From UBA6136 sp041158345 (GTDB lineage: Bacteria; Pseudomonadota; Gammaproteobacteria; Methylococcales; Methylococcaceae), in NCBI GenBank assembly GCA_041158345.1, contig JBEBBO010000083.1, positions 1 through 30,019 on the forward strand: 30,019 nt of DNA. Reading direction: 5' to 3'. Each line of letters opens with the position of its first letter. Within the stretch, counting starts at the first letter, position 1. The notes beneath the pieces were generated by a model. It was not told where the DNA came from and made no database searches. It was given only the letters and a program-made list of their open reading frames with translations. The translations under genes and the position numbers were made by a program. Below are positions 1 through 6,765 of this stretch, one piece after another.

Positions 1-466
1 CTAGTGGCATGTGGACGATGGCCTGAGCGATACCTACCCGTTGCTGGAAACCTTTGGAGAGATTGCCGATGAGGCGTTGACCGACATCCCCAAGCCCAGT
101 CCGTCCCTTAGCCACATCGACTGCTTTGTGCTGAGCCGAGCCCTGAAGGCCATGTAGGCGGCCACAGTAACCCAGGTATTCATCAACTGTCAGATCCCGA
201 TAAACCGGTGGGAGCTCTGGGAGATACCCCAGGGATCGCTTGGCTTTTTTGGGCTCATCCAGAATATCAACCCCATTGATCTTGATCTCACCGGCTGTTG
301 GCGCAAGATTGCCGCAGATCATTTGCATCGTGGTTGTTTTACCGGCGCCATTGGGTCCCAAGAAACCCAGAATTTCGCCACGGACGAGAGAAAAGCTGAC
401 TTCCCGGACGGCACAGTAGGTCCCGTAATATCGGGTCAACTGATTGGCTTGAATAAGTTTTTTCAT
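1..466 (-). CDS. ABC transporter ATP-binding protein, ABC-2/GldA-like type (partial, 3' end off window)
   Basis: The minus-strand reading frame opens with ATG at 466 and runs off the left edge, giving the first 155 residues of an ABC ATPase. It begins MKKLIQANQLTRYYG and shows a perfect Walker A (GPNGAGKTTT, about residues 37-46). A Q-loop region with YLPELPPVYRDLTV follows, then the ABC signature LSKGFQQRVGIAQAI near the truncated end. Walker B and the H-loop lie outside the window. The Q-loop PELPPVY pattern is typical of ABC-2 type exporters of the GldA/CcmA/NosF class, in which the ATPase works with separately encoded inner-membrane permeases. The permease genes would be expected further left. 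No convincing Shine-Dalgarno precedes the ATG. The substrate cannot be told from this fragment. Confidence 0.9.
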   Translation of the reverse strand, partial: MKKLIQANQLTRYYGTYCAVREVSFSLVRGEILGFLGPNGAGKTTTMQMICGNLAPTAGEIKINGVDILDEPKKAKRSLGYLPELPPVYRDLTVDEYLGYCGRLHGLQGSAQHKAVDVAKGRTGLGDVGQRLIGNLSKGFQQRVGIAQAIVHMPL

Positions 467-751
467 CTTGAGCTTTGAAATAGCGGGATTTTGAAGTGCG
501 CGCCAGGCCGATTATGCGAGGCGAGGCTTGACCCCTGTTAGCAAATTCATTTAGATAGCGGTGACGCAGAGGGCCTAATGCGCCTTTTCTGGTCGGTGTG
601 GATTCGAGGCTCTGGCTGGTGGCTCATGTTCCCTGGATCACGTCGGAGAGACAGGAGCGGAAACATTCGCCTCGAACCTCACATATAAACAACAACGGGC
701 AGCGCATCCATCGGTTGTGCATGACCGAGATTATATCGAGGAGAAATGTTC
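467..751. other. Intergenic region between divergent ABC ATPase and pntA
   Basis: I see no credible gene here; the short frames have no family resemblance. It must hold promoters for both directions. On the plus strand TATAAA at 684-689 is a possible -10 for pntAB, with only a weak -35 (AAACAT, 661-666). GAGGAG at 738-743 is the pntA ribosome-binding site: it lies 8 nt before the ATG at 752 but only 2 nt before the ATG at 746, so it selects 752. Confidence 0.5.
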
Positions 752-2305
752 ATGCGAATTGGAGTTCCCAAGGAGACGCACCCCGGTGAACGGCGCGTCG
801 CGACCGTTCCTGAGGTCGCCGAAAAGCTCATCAAGCTTGGCTTTGAAGTTGCCGTCGAGAAAGGCGCAGGCGAAGGTGCCAACTTTTCGGACGAGGATTA
901 CCGTGCGGCGGGTTGTTCTGTGCTGGACAAGGATGCGCTCTGGTCTGGTTCCGACATTATTTTGAAAGTGCGTGCTCCATCGCTGGGTCAAGCTGGCGGC
1001 GCTGACGAAGTCGCGTTGCTACGCGAGGGGGCAATGTTGGTCAGTTTCATCTGGCCGGCCCAAAACCCGGAACTCATGCAACGGCTTTCCGAGAGGAAGG
1101 CATCCGTTTTGGGCATGGACTGTGTCCCTCGAATTTCCAGAGCACAGAAGCTTGACGCGCTGAGCTCTATGGCCAATATCGCAGGTTATCGTGCCGTGGT
1201 TGAAGCCGCGCATGCCTTTGGTCGTTTCTTCACGGGCCAGATTACGGCAGCGGGCAAGGTTCCTCCGGCCAAAGTCTTCATCATCGGCGTAGGCGTTGCG
1301 GGTCTCGCAGCGATCGGCGCAGCAAACGGTCTCGGTGCGATTGTCCGGGCATCGGACACTCGGCCAGAGGTCAAGGATCAAGTCAGGTCCATGGGCGCAG
1401 AGTTCGTCGAGGTCAATTACCAGGAGGAAGGCTCCACCGCCGGCGGGTACGCCAAAGTCATGAGCGAGGGCTATCAAAAGGCCCAAAAAGAGCTCTATGC
1501 CAAGCAAGCCAGCGAAGTGGACATCATTATCACGACCGCATTGATCCCGGGTAAGCCCGCTCCCCGGCTCATTACGGCCGAAATGCTGGAGACGATGAAA
1601 CCGGGTAGCGTCATCGTCGACTTGGCAGCGGAACAAGGCGGCAACTGCGAATGGACAAAGCCTGGAGAAATTGTCGTTCGTAACGGCATCACCATCATCG
1701 GCTACACGGATCTTCCGAGCCGTCTGTCTCGCCAATCCTCCACGCTTTACGCCACCAACCTCCTTCGCCTGATCGAGGAGCTCTGCAAGACCAAGGATGG
1801 TGTTGCCTCTATCAACATGGAAGATGAAATGATCCGCGGCGCAACGGTCGTCAAGGAGGGTTCGATCACTTGGCCACCTCCCCCGATTTCCGTTTCAGCG
1901 GCACCCAAGCCCGAGGCAGCCAAACCGGCCGCAACCGCAGCGACCGCTGCGCCTGAACCCAAAGTTCCGGCATGGATTAAAAGTGCGGGGAGCCTCTTGG
2001 GCACCGCCCTCCTCTTCTGGTGGGTCGGCTCAACGGCGCCTGCAACCTTCATGGCGCACTTTACGGTTTTCGTTCTGGCCTGTTTTGTCGGCTACATGGT
2101 GATCTGGAACGTGACACCAGCGCTGCATACGCCACTCATGAGCGTGACCAATGCAATCTCCAGCATTATCGCCATCGGGGCATTGGTGCAGATTTCATCC
2201 CCTGAGATAGCGCTACTTGCCGGTATCGCGCTAGTCCTTACATCGGTCAACATGGCGGGCGGTTTCTGGGTCACCCAGAGAATGCTCAGCATGTTCAGGA
2301 AATAG
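752..2305 (+). CDS. pntA: NAD(P) transhydrogenase subunit alpha (PntA)
   Basis: This is the alpha subunit of the proton-translocating transhydrogenase of the inner membrane, which uses the proton gradient to reduce NADP+ with NADH. The protein starts MRIGVPKETHPGERRVATVP, as in E. coli PntA. It has the alanine-dehydrogenase-like NAD-binding domain dI (GVGVAGLAAIGAANGLGA around residue 180) and the RQSSTLYATNLLRL stretch that leads out of dI. An Ala/Pro-rich linker (about residues 385-410) follows, then a C-terminal membrane part with about four helices carrying HTPLMSVTNAIS and ending VTQRMLSMFRK. At 517 residues it matches the single-chain E. coli type (about 510) rather than the split PntAa/PntAb type. 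The upstream in-frame ATG at 746 is too close to the GAGGAG site, so 752 is chosen. pntB follows after 18 nt, an evident operon. Confidence 0.96.
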   Translation: MRIGVPKETHPGERRVATVPEVAEKLIKLGFEVAVEKGAGEGANFSDEDYRAAGCSVLDKDALWSGSDIILKVRAPSLGQAGGADEVALLREGAMLVSFIWPAQNPELMQRLSERKASVLGMDCVPRISRAQKLDALSSMANIAGYRAVVEAAHAFGRFFTGQITAAGKVPPAKVFIIGVGVAGLAAIGAANGLGAIVRASDTRPEVKDQVRSMGAEFVEVNYQEEGSTAGGYAKVMSEGYQKAQKELYAKQASEVDIIITTALIPGKPAPRLITAEMLETMKPGSVIVDLAAEQGGNCEWTKPGEIVVRNGITIIGYTDLPSRLSRQSSTLYATNLLRLIEELCKTKDGVASINMEDEMIRGATVVKEGSITWPPPPISVSAAPKPEAAKPAATAATAAPEPKVPAWIKSAGSLLGTALLFWWVGSTAPATFMAHFTVFVLACFVGYMVIWNVTPALHTPLMSVTNAISSIIAIGALVQISSPEIALLAGIALVLTSVNMAGGFWVTQRMLSMFRK

Positions 2306-2323
2306 TCTCAGGAGCACCACATC

Positions 2324-3733
2324 ATGTTTTCAACAGGACTTGTTACGGTCTCCTATATTGCGGCGACCATTCTTTTCATTCTCAGCCTTGGCGGTCTTTC
2401 GAATCCGGAAACCGCTCGCAAGGGTAATTTCTACGGCATCTTGGGTATGACCATCGCCATTCTGGCAACGGTTCTAGGGCCCAAGGTGACCGAGACGGGC
2501 TATCTACCCTTGTTGATCGGGATCAGCATCGGCGGATCCATTGGTATTTTTGCAGCCAAAAAGGTCAAGATGACTGAAATGCCGGAGCTTGTCGCTCTGA
2601 TGCATAGCTTGGTCGGTCTTGCAGCAGTTCTCGTGGGGTATGCCAATTATCTTGACCCTTCGTCTGCCCTCACCGGCGTTGAGAAGACCATCCATGAAGT
2701 CGAAATCTACATCGGCATTCTGATCGGTGCGGTCACGTTCTCCGGCTCAGTCATTGCCTTTGGCAAACTTTCTGGAAAAATCACGGGGAAACCTGTTTTA
2801 CTTCCAGGACGCCACTTCCTCAATCTCGGGCTGCTGGTTGCAGCCATTTATGTGGGATCCCGATTCTTGGGTGTTGAGAGCCATGAAGAAGGATTGATGG
2901 CGCTTTACATCATGACGGGGCTAGCGCTGGTTTTTGGAATCCACATGGTCATGGCAATCGGTGGTGCCGACATGCCGGTGGTGGTTTCCATGCTAAACAG
3001 TTACTCCGGCTGGGCCGCATCCGCGACGGGCTTCATGCTCAGTAACGATCTTTTGATTGTGACCGGGGCCTTAGTGGGTTCATCCGGGGCCATCCTCTCC
3101 TACATCATGTGCAAAGCCATGAACCGCCACTTCATCTCGGTCATTGCCGGGGGCTTTGGGACGAGCGGCGGCAGTGCACCTGCAGCTGGCGCAGAGCCTC
3201 AAGGTGAGGTGGTGCCCATCAGTGCCGGGGAAACAGCGGAACTCCTGAGAACCGCTCGGAATGTGGTTCTGATTCCAGGCTACGGCATGGCCGTTGCCCA
3301 GGCCCAGCACACCGTTCAGGAGATCACCCGACTGCTTCGCGATCGAGGGATCAATGTGCGATTTGCGATTCATCCTGTGGCCGGCCGTATGCCCGGACAC
3401 ATGAATGTGTTACTGGCAGAGGCGCGAGTTCCTTATGACATCGTTCTTGAGATGGACGAAATCAACGAGGACTTCCCGGAAACGGATGTCGCCATGGTCA
3501 TTGGCGCCAACGACATCGTAAACCCCGGGGCACAAGAAGATCCAAACAGCCCCATTGCAGGAATGCCGGTACTGGAAGTTTGGAAGGCGAAGACCTCTGT
3601 TGTGATGAAAAGATCCATGGCATCTGGTTATGCCGGGGTCGACAATCCCTTGTTCTACAAAGAAAACAATCGGATGCTTTTTGGTGATGCCAAAAAAATG
3701 CTCGAAGAGGTCCTGAAGGATCTCCAGTCCTAA
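2324..3733 (+). CDS. pntB: NAD(P) transhydrogenase subunit beta (PntB)
   Basis: Beta subunit of the transhydrogenase, carrying the rest of the membrane proton channel (dII) and the NADP(H)-binding dIII domain. The first about 270 residues are strongly hydrophobic with eight or nine predicted helices and include LVALMHSLVGLAAVLVGYAN. The soluble C-terminal domain shows VLIPGYGMAVAQAQHTVQE, HPVAGRMPGHMNVLLAEA, VIGANDIVNPGAQED and VMKRSMASGYAGVDNPLF, the conserved dIII NADP(H)-binding elements. At 469 residues it fits the family (462 in E. coli). AGGAG at 2310-2314 precedes the ATG by 9 nt. It is co-transcribed with pntA, and the pair completes the enzyme. No key residue looks missing. Confidence 0.97.
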   Translation: MFSTGLVTVSYIAATILFILSLGGLSNPETARKGNFYGILGMTIAILATVLGPKVTETGYLPLLIGISIGGSIGIFAAKKVKMTEMPELVALMHSLVGLAAVLVGYANYLDPSSALTGVEKTIHEVEIYIGILIGAVTFSGSVIAFGKLSGKITGKPVLLPGRHFLNLGLLVAAIYVGSRFLGVESHEEGLMALYIMTGLALVFGIHMVMAIGGADMPVVVSMLNSYSGWAASATGFMLSNDLLIVTGALVGSSGAILSYIMCKAMNRHFISVIAGGFGTSGGSAPAAGAEPQGEVVPISAGETAELLRTARNVVLIPGYGMAVAQAQHTVQEITRLLRDRGINVRFAIHPVAGRMPGHMNVLLAEARVPYDIVLEMDEINEDFPETDVAMVIGANDIVNPGAQEDPNSPIAGMPVLEVWKAKTSVVMKRSMASGYAGVDNPLFYKENNRMLFGDAKKMLEEVLKDLQS

Positions 3734-3746
3734 CCAAGTCGTCACC

Positions 3747-3773
3747 CGCTGTGGCAGATTCGCTGCCACAGCG
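3747..3773 (+). terminator. Strong hairpin after pntB
   Basis: Perfect 11-bp inverted repeat, CGCTGTGGCAG (3747-3757) and CTGCCACAGCG (3763-3773), with a 5-nt loop, 13 nt after the pntB stop. No T-run follows directly (ATCAAATTCC), so it may be a weak terminator or an mRNA 3'-end stabiliser. A second hairpin lies just downstream. Confidence 0.6.
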
Positions 3774-3786
3774 ATCAAATTCCATC

Positions 3787-3824
3787 AGAGGGCCGCTTTC
3801 CGCAAGGACGGAAGCGGCCCTCTT
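3787..3824 (+). terminator. Second hairpin, between pntB and ssb
   Basis: AGAGGGCCGCTTTCCG (3787-3802) pairs with CGGAAGCGGCCCTCT (3809-3823), leaving one unpaired T in the left arm and a loop of about 6 nt. Only a short T/C tract follows (TTCGCG). It is very GC-rich and stable. Together with the hairpin at 3747-3773 it probably ends pntAB transcription before ssb. Confidence 0.55.
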
Positions 3825-3828
3825 CGCG

Positions 3829-3865
3829 TAGAATGGTTCCATCTTTTCCGTTTCGACCGCAGGAG
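3829..3865 (+). promoter_or_regulatory. Candidate ssb -10 and ribosome-binding site
   Basis: TAGAAT at 3829-3834 is one base from the sigma-70 -10 consensus; no good -35 exists because that position falls in the 3' arm of the preceding hairpin. AGGAG at 3861-3865 is 6 nt before the ATG at 3872 and decides the ssb start over the in-frame upstream start at 3833. Confidence 0.4.
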
Positions 3866-3871
3866 AATCCG

Positions 3872-4369
3872 ATGGCCGCGCGTGGCGTTAACAAAGTAAT
3901 TTTGGTGGGTAATCTGGGCGCAGATCCCGAGGTCAGAACGTCTCCTAATGGCAGCAGTATTGCAAATCTCAGAGTCGCCACCGGCGAAGCCTGGAGAGAC
4001 CAACAGGGACAGCTTCAAGAGCGAACGGAATGGCACCGCGTGGTGGTTTTCGGTCGCACGGCGGAAATTGCGCGGGACTATCTTCGCAAGGGCAGCAAGA
4101 TTTACCTTGAAGGTCGCATTCAGACCCGCAAGTGGCAAGACAAGAACGGTCAGGATCAATACACCACTGAAATCGTCGCCCAAGAGTTCCAGATGCTCGA
4201 TCGAGCCGGCGGTGAAGGACAGTCCATGGGCGGACGCCCCCAGTCACAGGGTCCGAGTCGCAGCAACAATGACTTTGACCAATCCCCAAGTCAGGCGTCC
4301 AACGCGGGCTACCCGGCAGCAGCCAGCGGCGGCAATGACATGGATTTCGACGACGATATCCCGTTCTAG
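3872..4369 (+). CDS. ssb: Single-stranded DNA-binding protein (SSB)
   Basis: SSB coats single-stranded DNA during replication, repair and recombination and recruits partner proteins through its acidic tip. The protein opens MAARGVNKVILVGNLGADPEVR, the usual start of the OB fold. WHRVVVFGRTAEIARDYLRKGS and VYLEG-type IYLEGRIQTRKWQD follow, with the fold ending near residue 115. A Gly/Gln/Ser/Asn-rich flexible linker comes next, and the tail ends DMDFDDDIPF, the canonical partner-docking tip. At 165 residues it is of normal length. AGGAG 6 nt before the ATG supports this start; the frame is open to 3833 but the extra 13 residues are not SSB-like. It stands alone, convergent with the response regulator gene. 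Confidence 0.97.
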   Translation: MAARGVNKVILVGNLGADPEVRTSPNGSSIANLRVATGEAWRDQQGQLQERTEWHRVVVFGRTAEIARDYLRKGSKIYLEGRIQTRKWQDKNGQDQYTTEIVAQEFQMLDRAGGEGQSMGGRPQSQGPSRSNNDFDQSPSQASNAGYPAAASGGNDMDFDDDIPF

Positions 4370-4379
4370 ACCCGACCTA

Positions 4380-4435
4380 AGCAAACCCGTCAACAAGATC
4401 TCAGCAGACCCCCTGTTTGCTAGACCTTGTTGACG
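4380..4435. repeat. Interleaved inverted repeats in the convergent ssb/response-regulator gap
   Basis: Two inverted repeats overlap in pseudoknot order. AGCAAAC (4380-4386) pairs with GTTTGCT (4415-4421), and CGTCAACAAG (4388-4397) pairs with CTTGTTGACG (4426-4435). In a simple hairpin only one can form at a time. The position between two converging genes suggests a transcription-end element, but neither strand shows a classic T-run. Confidence 0.5.
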
Positions 4436-4475
4436 TTGACTTCAGCAAAATCACTTTGCCGCCCAATACGGTGTC

Positions 4476-5159
4476 TCAGGGATCCGGTTCAAAGACGAAG
4501 CCGACGCCATAAATCGAGCGAATCGGATCGTAGCCAGGAACGACCTCTCCGATCTTTCGCCGCAGGTTTTTGAGATGGCTGTCGACGGCCCTTTCGCTGA
4601 TCTCAAAATCATCCTCGTAAAGTTTGTCGAGCAGTTGTGCCCTAGAAAAGACCCGACCCGGTTTTGAGGCGAGGACGTCCAGTAAACGAAATTCTTTGGG
4701 CGTGAGATCAAGCCGGTGTCCTCCAAGCGTCACCGTCCATCCATCTGAATCAATTTGGATATTCTGGAGGGGCTTAGCAAGTTCCTGCAAACGCGCACTC
4801 CGCCGCAATACCGTCTTTACTCGAAGCACCACTTCTCTCGGGGAGTATGGCTTGCAGATATAGTCATCTGCGCCTAATTCGAGCCCTAATAGTCGATCTA
4901 TTTCCTCGACCTTTGCGGTCACCACAATGACCGGCAACAGAGATTTTTTCCGGACCTCGCGAAGGATGCTGAGCCCATCAACGCCCGGCAGCATCAAATC
5001 CAGAATCAATAAATCAGGTGGCACCGCCAGAAGACGCTCAAGAGCCTCTGACCCATCACACAGGATGTCGACAGCGAAACCCTCGCGAATGAGGTAGTCC
5101 TTCAGAATCCCCGCAAGATCCTGCTCATCTTCAACAATCAGAATGTGCTGATTCAACAT
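4476..5159 (-). CDS. BaeR-like response regulator, OmpR/PhoB family
   Basis: DNA-binding response regulator of 227 residues. The receiver domain has the acidic pocket VEDE (residues 9-12), phospho-acceptor D54 in LILDLMLPG, T81, and K103 in ICKPYSPREVV. The C-terminal winged helix includes LDLTPKEFRLLDVLASKPG, VFSRAQLLDKLY and the recognition segment AVDSHLKNLRRK, ending IRSIYGVGFVFEP. The stretch VTAKVEEIDRLLGLELGADD and the following CKPYSPRE are nearly identical to E. coli BaeR, so the BaeR subgroup is favoured over PhoB or OmpR themselves. The ATG overlaps the kinase stop by 7 nt (ATGTTGA), indicating translational coupling to the kinase. It is the last gene of the DHOR-kinase-regulator unit. 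Likely targets include its own operon, through 11-bp repeats at 8124-8156 (inference). Confidence 0.93.
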   Translation of the reverse strand: MLNQHILIVEDEQDLAGILKDYLIREGFAVDILCDGSEALERLLAVPPDLLILDLMLPGVDGLSILREVRKKSLLPVIVVTAKVEEIDRLLGLELGADDYICKPYSPREVVLRVKTVLRRSARLQELAKPLQNIQIDSDGWTVTLGGHRLDLTPKEFRLLDVLASKPGRVFSRAQLLDKLYEDDFEISERAVDSHLKNLRRKIGEVVPGYDPIRSIYGVGFVFEPDP

Positions 5160-6646
5160 TTTTCGATCGGCAGTTTGATGAAGATCCCCAATCCGCCCAG
5201 GGACGAGAGCCGCCCACTGATTTCCCCTCCATGCGATTCAATCAGGCTTTTACAAATTGAAAGCCCTAACCCAGAGCCACCATGCTCACGATTTCGAGAA
5301 GGTTCAGAACGGAAAAAACGATCAAAAAGATACGGTAACTCGTTTCTCGAGGGTGCAGGCGCGGTGTCTTCGAAATTCAATAAAAGCCACTGATCCATTC
5401 TGACGAGCGTTATCGAGAGTAATCCACCGGCATCGGTGTAGCGCAAAGTATTCTCCAATAGGTTCGTGAAGACCTGATGGAGGCGACCCGCATCGCCGCG
5501 AACCCGATAAGGCATATCATTAAAACCCACCCGTGCAATCCGAAGATGCGCCAATTCATAGCGCTGTTCAAAATTACCCAACACATCTTCCAGAACTTCC
5601 AGAGGGGAAAAAAGCATCCGGTCCATCAGCGTCTCACCCGAGCGCTGGTCCAAAGTTTGGCGAAGGTCATCAACCAAGCTAGACAGCTGCTGAACCTGTT
5701 TATGCAGTCGACCAAAGGAAGTTGTGTCTGCAGGTCGAACCCCATCCTGAAGGGCTTCAATTTCTGCACGCAGAACGGCAAGCGGCGTCCTCAGTTCATG
5801 TGAAGCATCTGAAATCCAGTTTCGACGTGTTGTTTCCAGATGCTCCAGGCGCTCCACCATTCGATTGAAGTTTTGAGCCAACTCTCCGAACTCATCGTGG
5901 GTTCGTATCGGAAGTCTTGTCTTGAGTTTACCCTCGGCAATGCGCCGTGAACCTTCCGTCAAATCATTGATGGGTGCGATGAGGTAGCGAACCAAGGCCC
6001 ATGCCAGCAATAAGGCCACCGCCAGCACCAAGACTGCCACCCCAACAATGCTTTTCGTTTGACTGGAAAGGAATGCATCATCCAAGGCACCGATCGGTGC
6101 CTCAGAAGGATTTAAAAATACCTGCCCGACGACCTCGCCTTGATAATGAATCGGGAGCGAAGCCGAGAGCTCCCCAATCTTTGAAGCACCGGCAAGCCGG
6201 TGCCCCTCGGCATCGGCAAGCACCAATCTCGGCCCGATATTCAGAGGATCATTGGGTGGTGGGGTTCGATCTACTAGGGGATTGGGGGCGTATTCAGGAG
6301 GCGGTGAACGATCCCCGTCAAAGTCACGTCGGGGTGGTGGACGTTGGTCCGGCTCTTCCCCGAATTCATCCCTAGGCCTTGGGGTCCGAACATCACGGTG
6401 CGGACGCGAGAGTTCTCGCCATCGTCTCTCGGGATCCCTTTCGATAAAGTCCCAACTGCCAAATCTCGCGTATTCCGTTTGAACGTTTCTGACGAGCCAA
6501 TCAAGTCGGGAGAGTTCTGCAGATACCGTATAGCGTTCAAAGCTTTGCCCGAGATTCAGTCGAATGAACGTCACCAGAATGACGATCGTTGCCGTGGAGA
6601 GAATCCATGCCGCGAGAAAGATTTTGCGTTGGAGTGTAAGTCGCAT
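5153..6646 (-). CDS. BaeS-like sensor histidine kinase
   Basis: Membrane sensor kinase, the expected partner of the downstream regulator. With the ATG at 6646 (MRLTLQRKIFLAAWIL) it has 497 residues. TM1 is about 7-29, followed by a periplasmic domain of about 170 residues, TM2 about 199-223 and a HAMP segment. The H-box is SDASHELRTPLAVL with phospho-acceptor H283, the N-box VFTNLLENTLRYT (N395), then EDTAPAPS and GGSGLGLSICKSL. Residues 69-140 of the periplasmic part are a Pro/Arg/Asp-rich insert not expected in BaeS. The usual G1-box glycine in the APG position is alanine here. The frame stays open to an ATG at 6742, adding 32 residues. Neither start has a clear ribosome-binding site; 6646 is preferred because BaeS-type kinases have only a short stretch before TM1. 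Confidence 0.9.
   Translation of the reverse strand: MRLTLQRKIFLAAWILSTATIVILVTFIRLNLGQSFERYTVSAELSRLDWLVRNVQTEYARFGSWDFIERDPERRWRELSRPHRDVRTPRPRDEFGEEPDQRPPPRRDFDGDRSPPPEYAPNPLVDRTPPPNDPLNIGPRLVLADAEGHRLAGASKIGELSASLPIHYQGEVVGQVFLNPSEAPIGALDDAFLSSQTKSIVGVAVLVLAVALLLAWALVRYLIAPINDLTEGSRRIAEGKLKTRLPIRTHDEFGELAQNFNRMVERLEHLETTRRNWISDASHELRTPLAVLRAEIEALQDGVRPADTTSFGRLHKQVQQLSSLVDDLRQTLDQRSGETLMDRMLFSPLEVLEDVLGNFEQRYELAHLRIARVGFNDMPYRVRGDAGRLHQVFTNLLENTLRYTDAGGLLSITLVRMDQWLLLNFEDTAPAPSRNELPYLFDRFFRSEPSRNREHGGSGLGLSICKSLIESHGGEISGRLSSLGGLGIFIKLPIEKC
6227..6440 (-). other. Pro/Arg-rich low-complexity insert in the kinase sensor domain
   Basis: Residues about 69-140 of the BaeS-like kinase (start 6646) are dominated by P, R, D and E, with runs such as DQRPPPRRDFD, SPPPEY and RTPPPNDP. 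They separate an N-terminal helical segment after TM1 from a folded C-terminal part (PRLVLADAEGHRLAG onwards). The segment is likely disordered and lies in the periplasm if the two-helix topology is right. Confidence 0.7.
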
Positions 6647-6765
6647 GGGATCAGCGTCAGGGATTCTGGATGTGGGTGAGATATCGTCTTTCGAAAGAAC
6701 GAATTTTGCCCCATTCTCAACCGAGGGTCCTGCAGGATGCAATGACCCCAGGTCAAGGAAAGGAA

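Noticed and set aside
598..789. 63-codon open frame upstream of and overlapping pntA
   Set aside because: No ribosome-binding site and a composition not like a protein. It overlaps the pntA start in another frame. An upstream regulatory peptide cannot be excluded but nothing supports it.
1019..1735. 238-codon open frame opposite pntA on the minus strand
   Set aside because: It is fully inside the well-supported pntA gene and has no family-like features; it is an antisense shadow.
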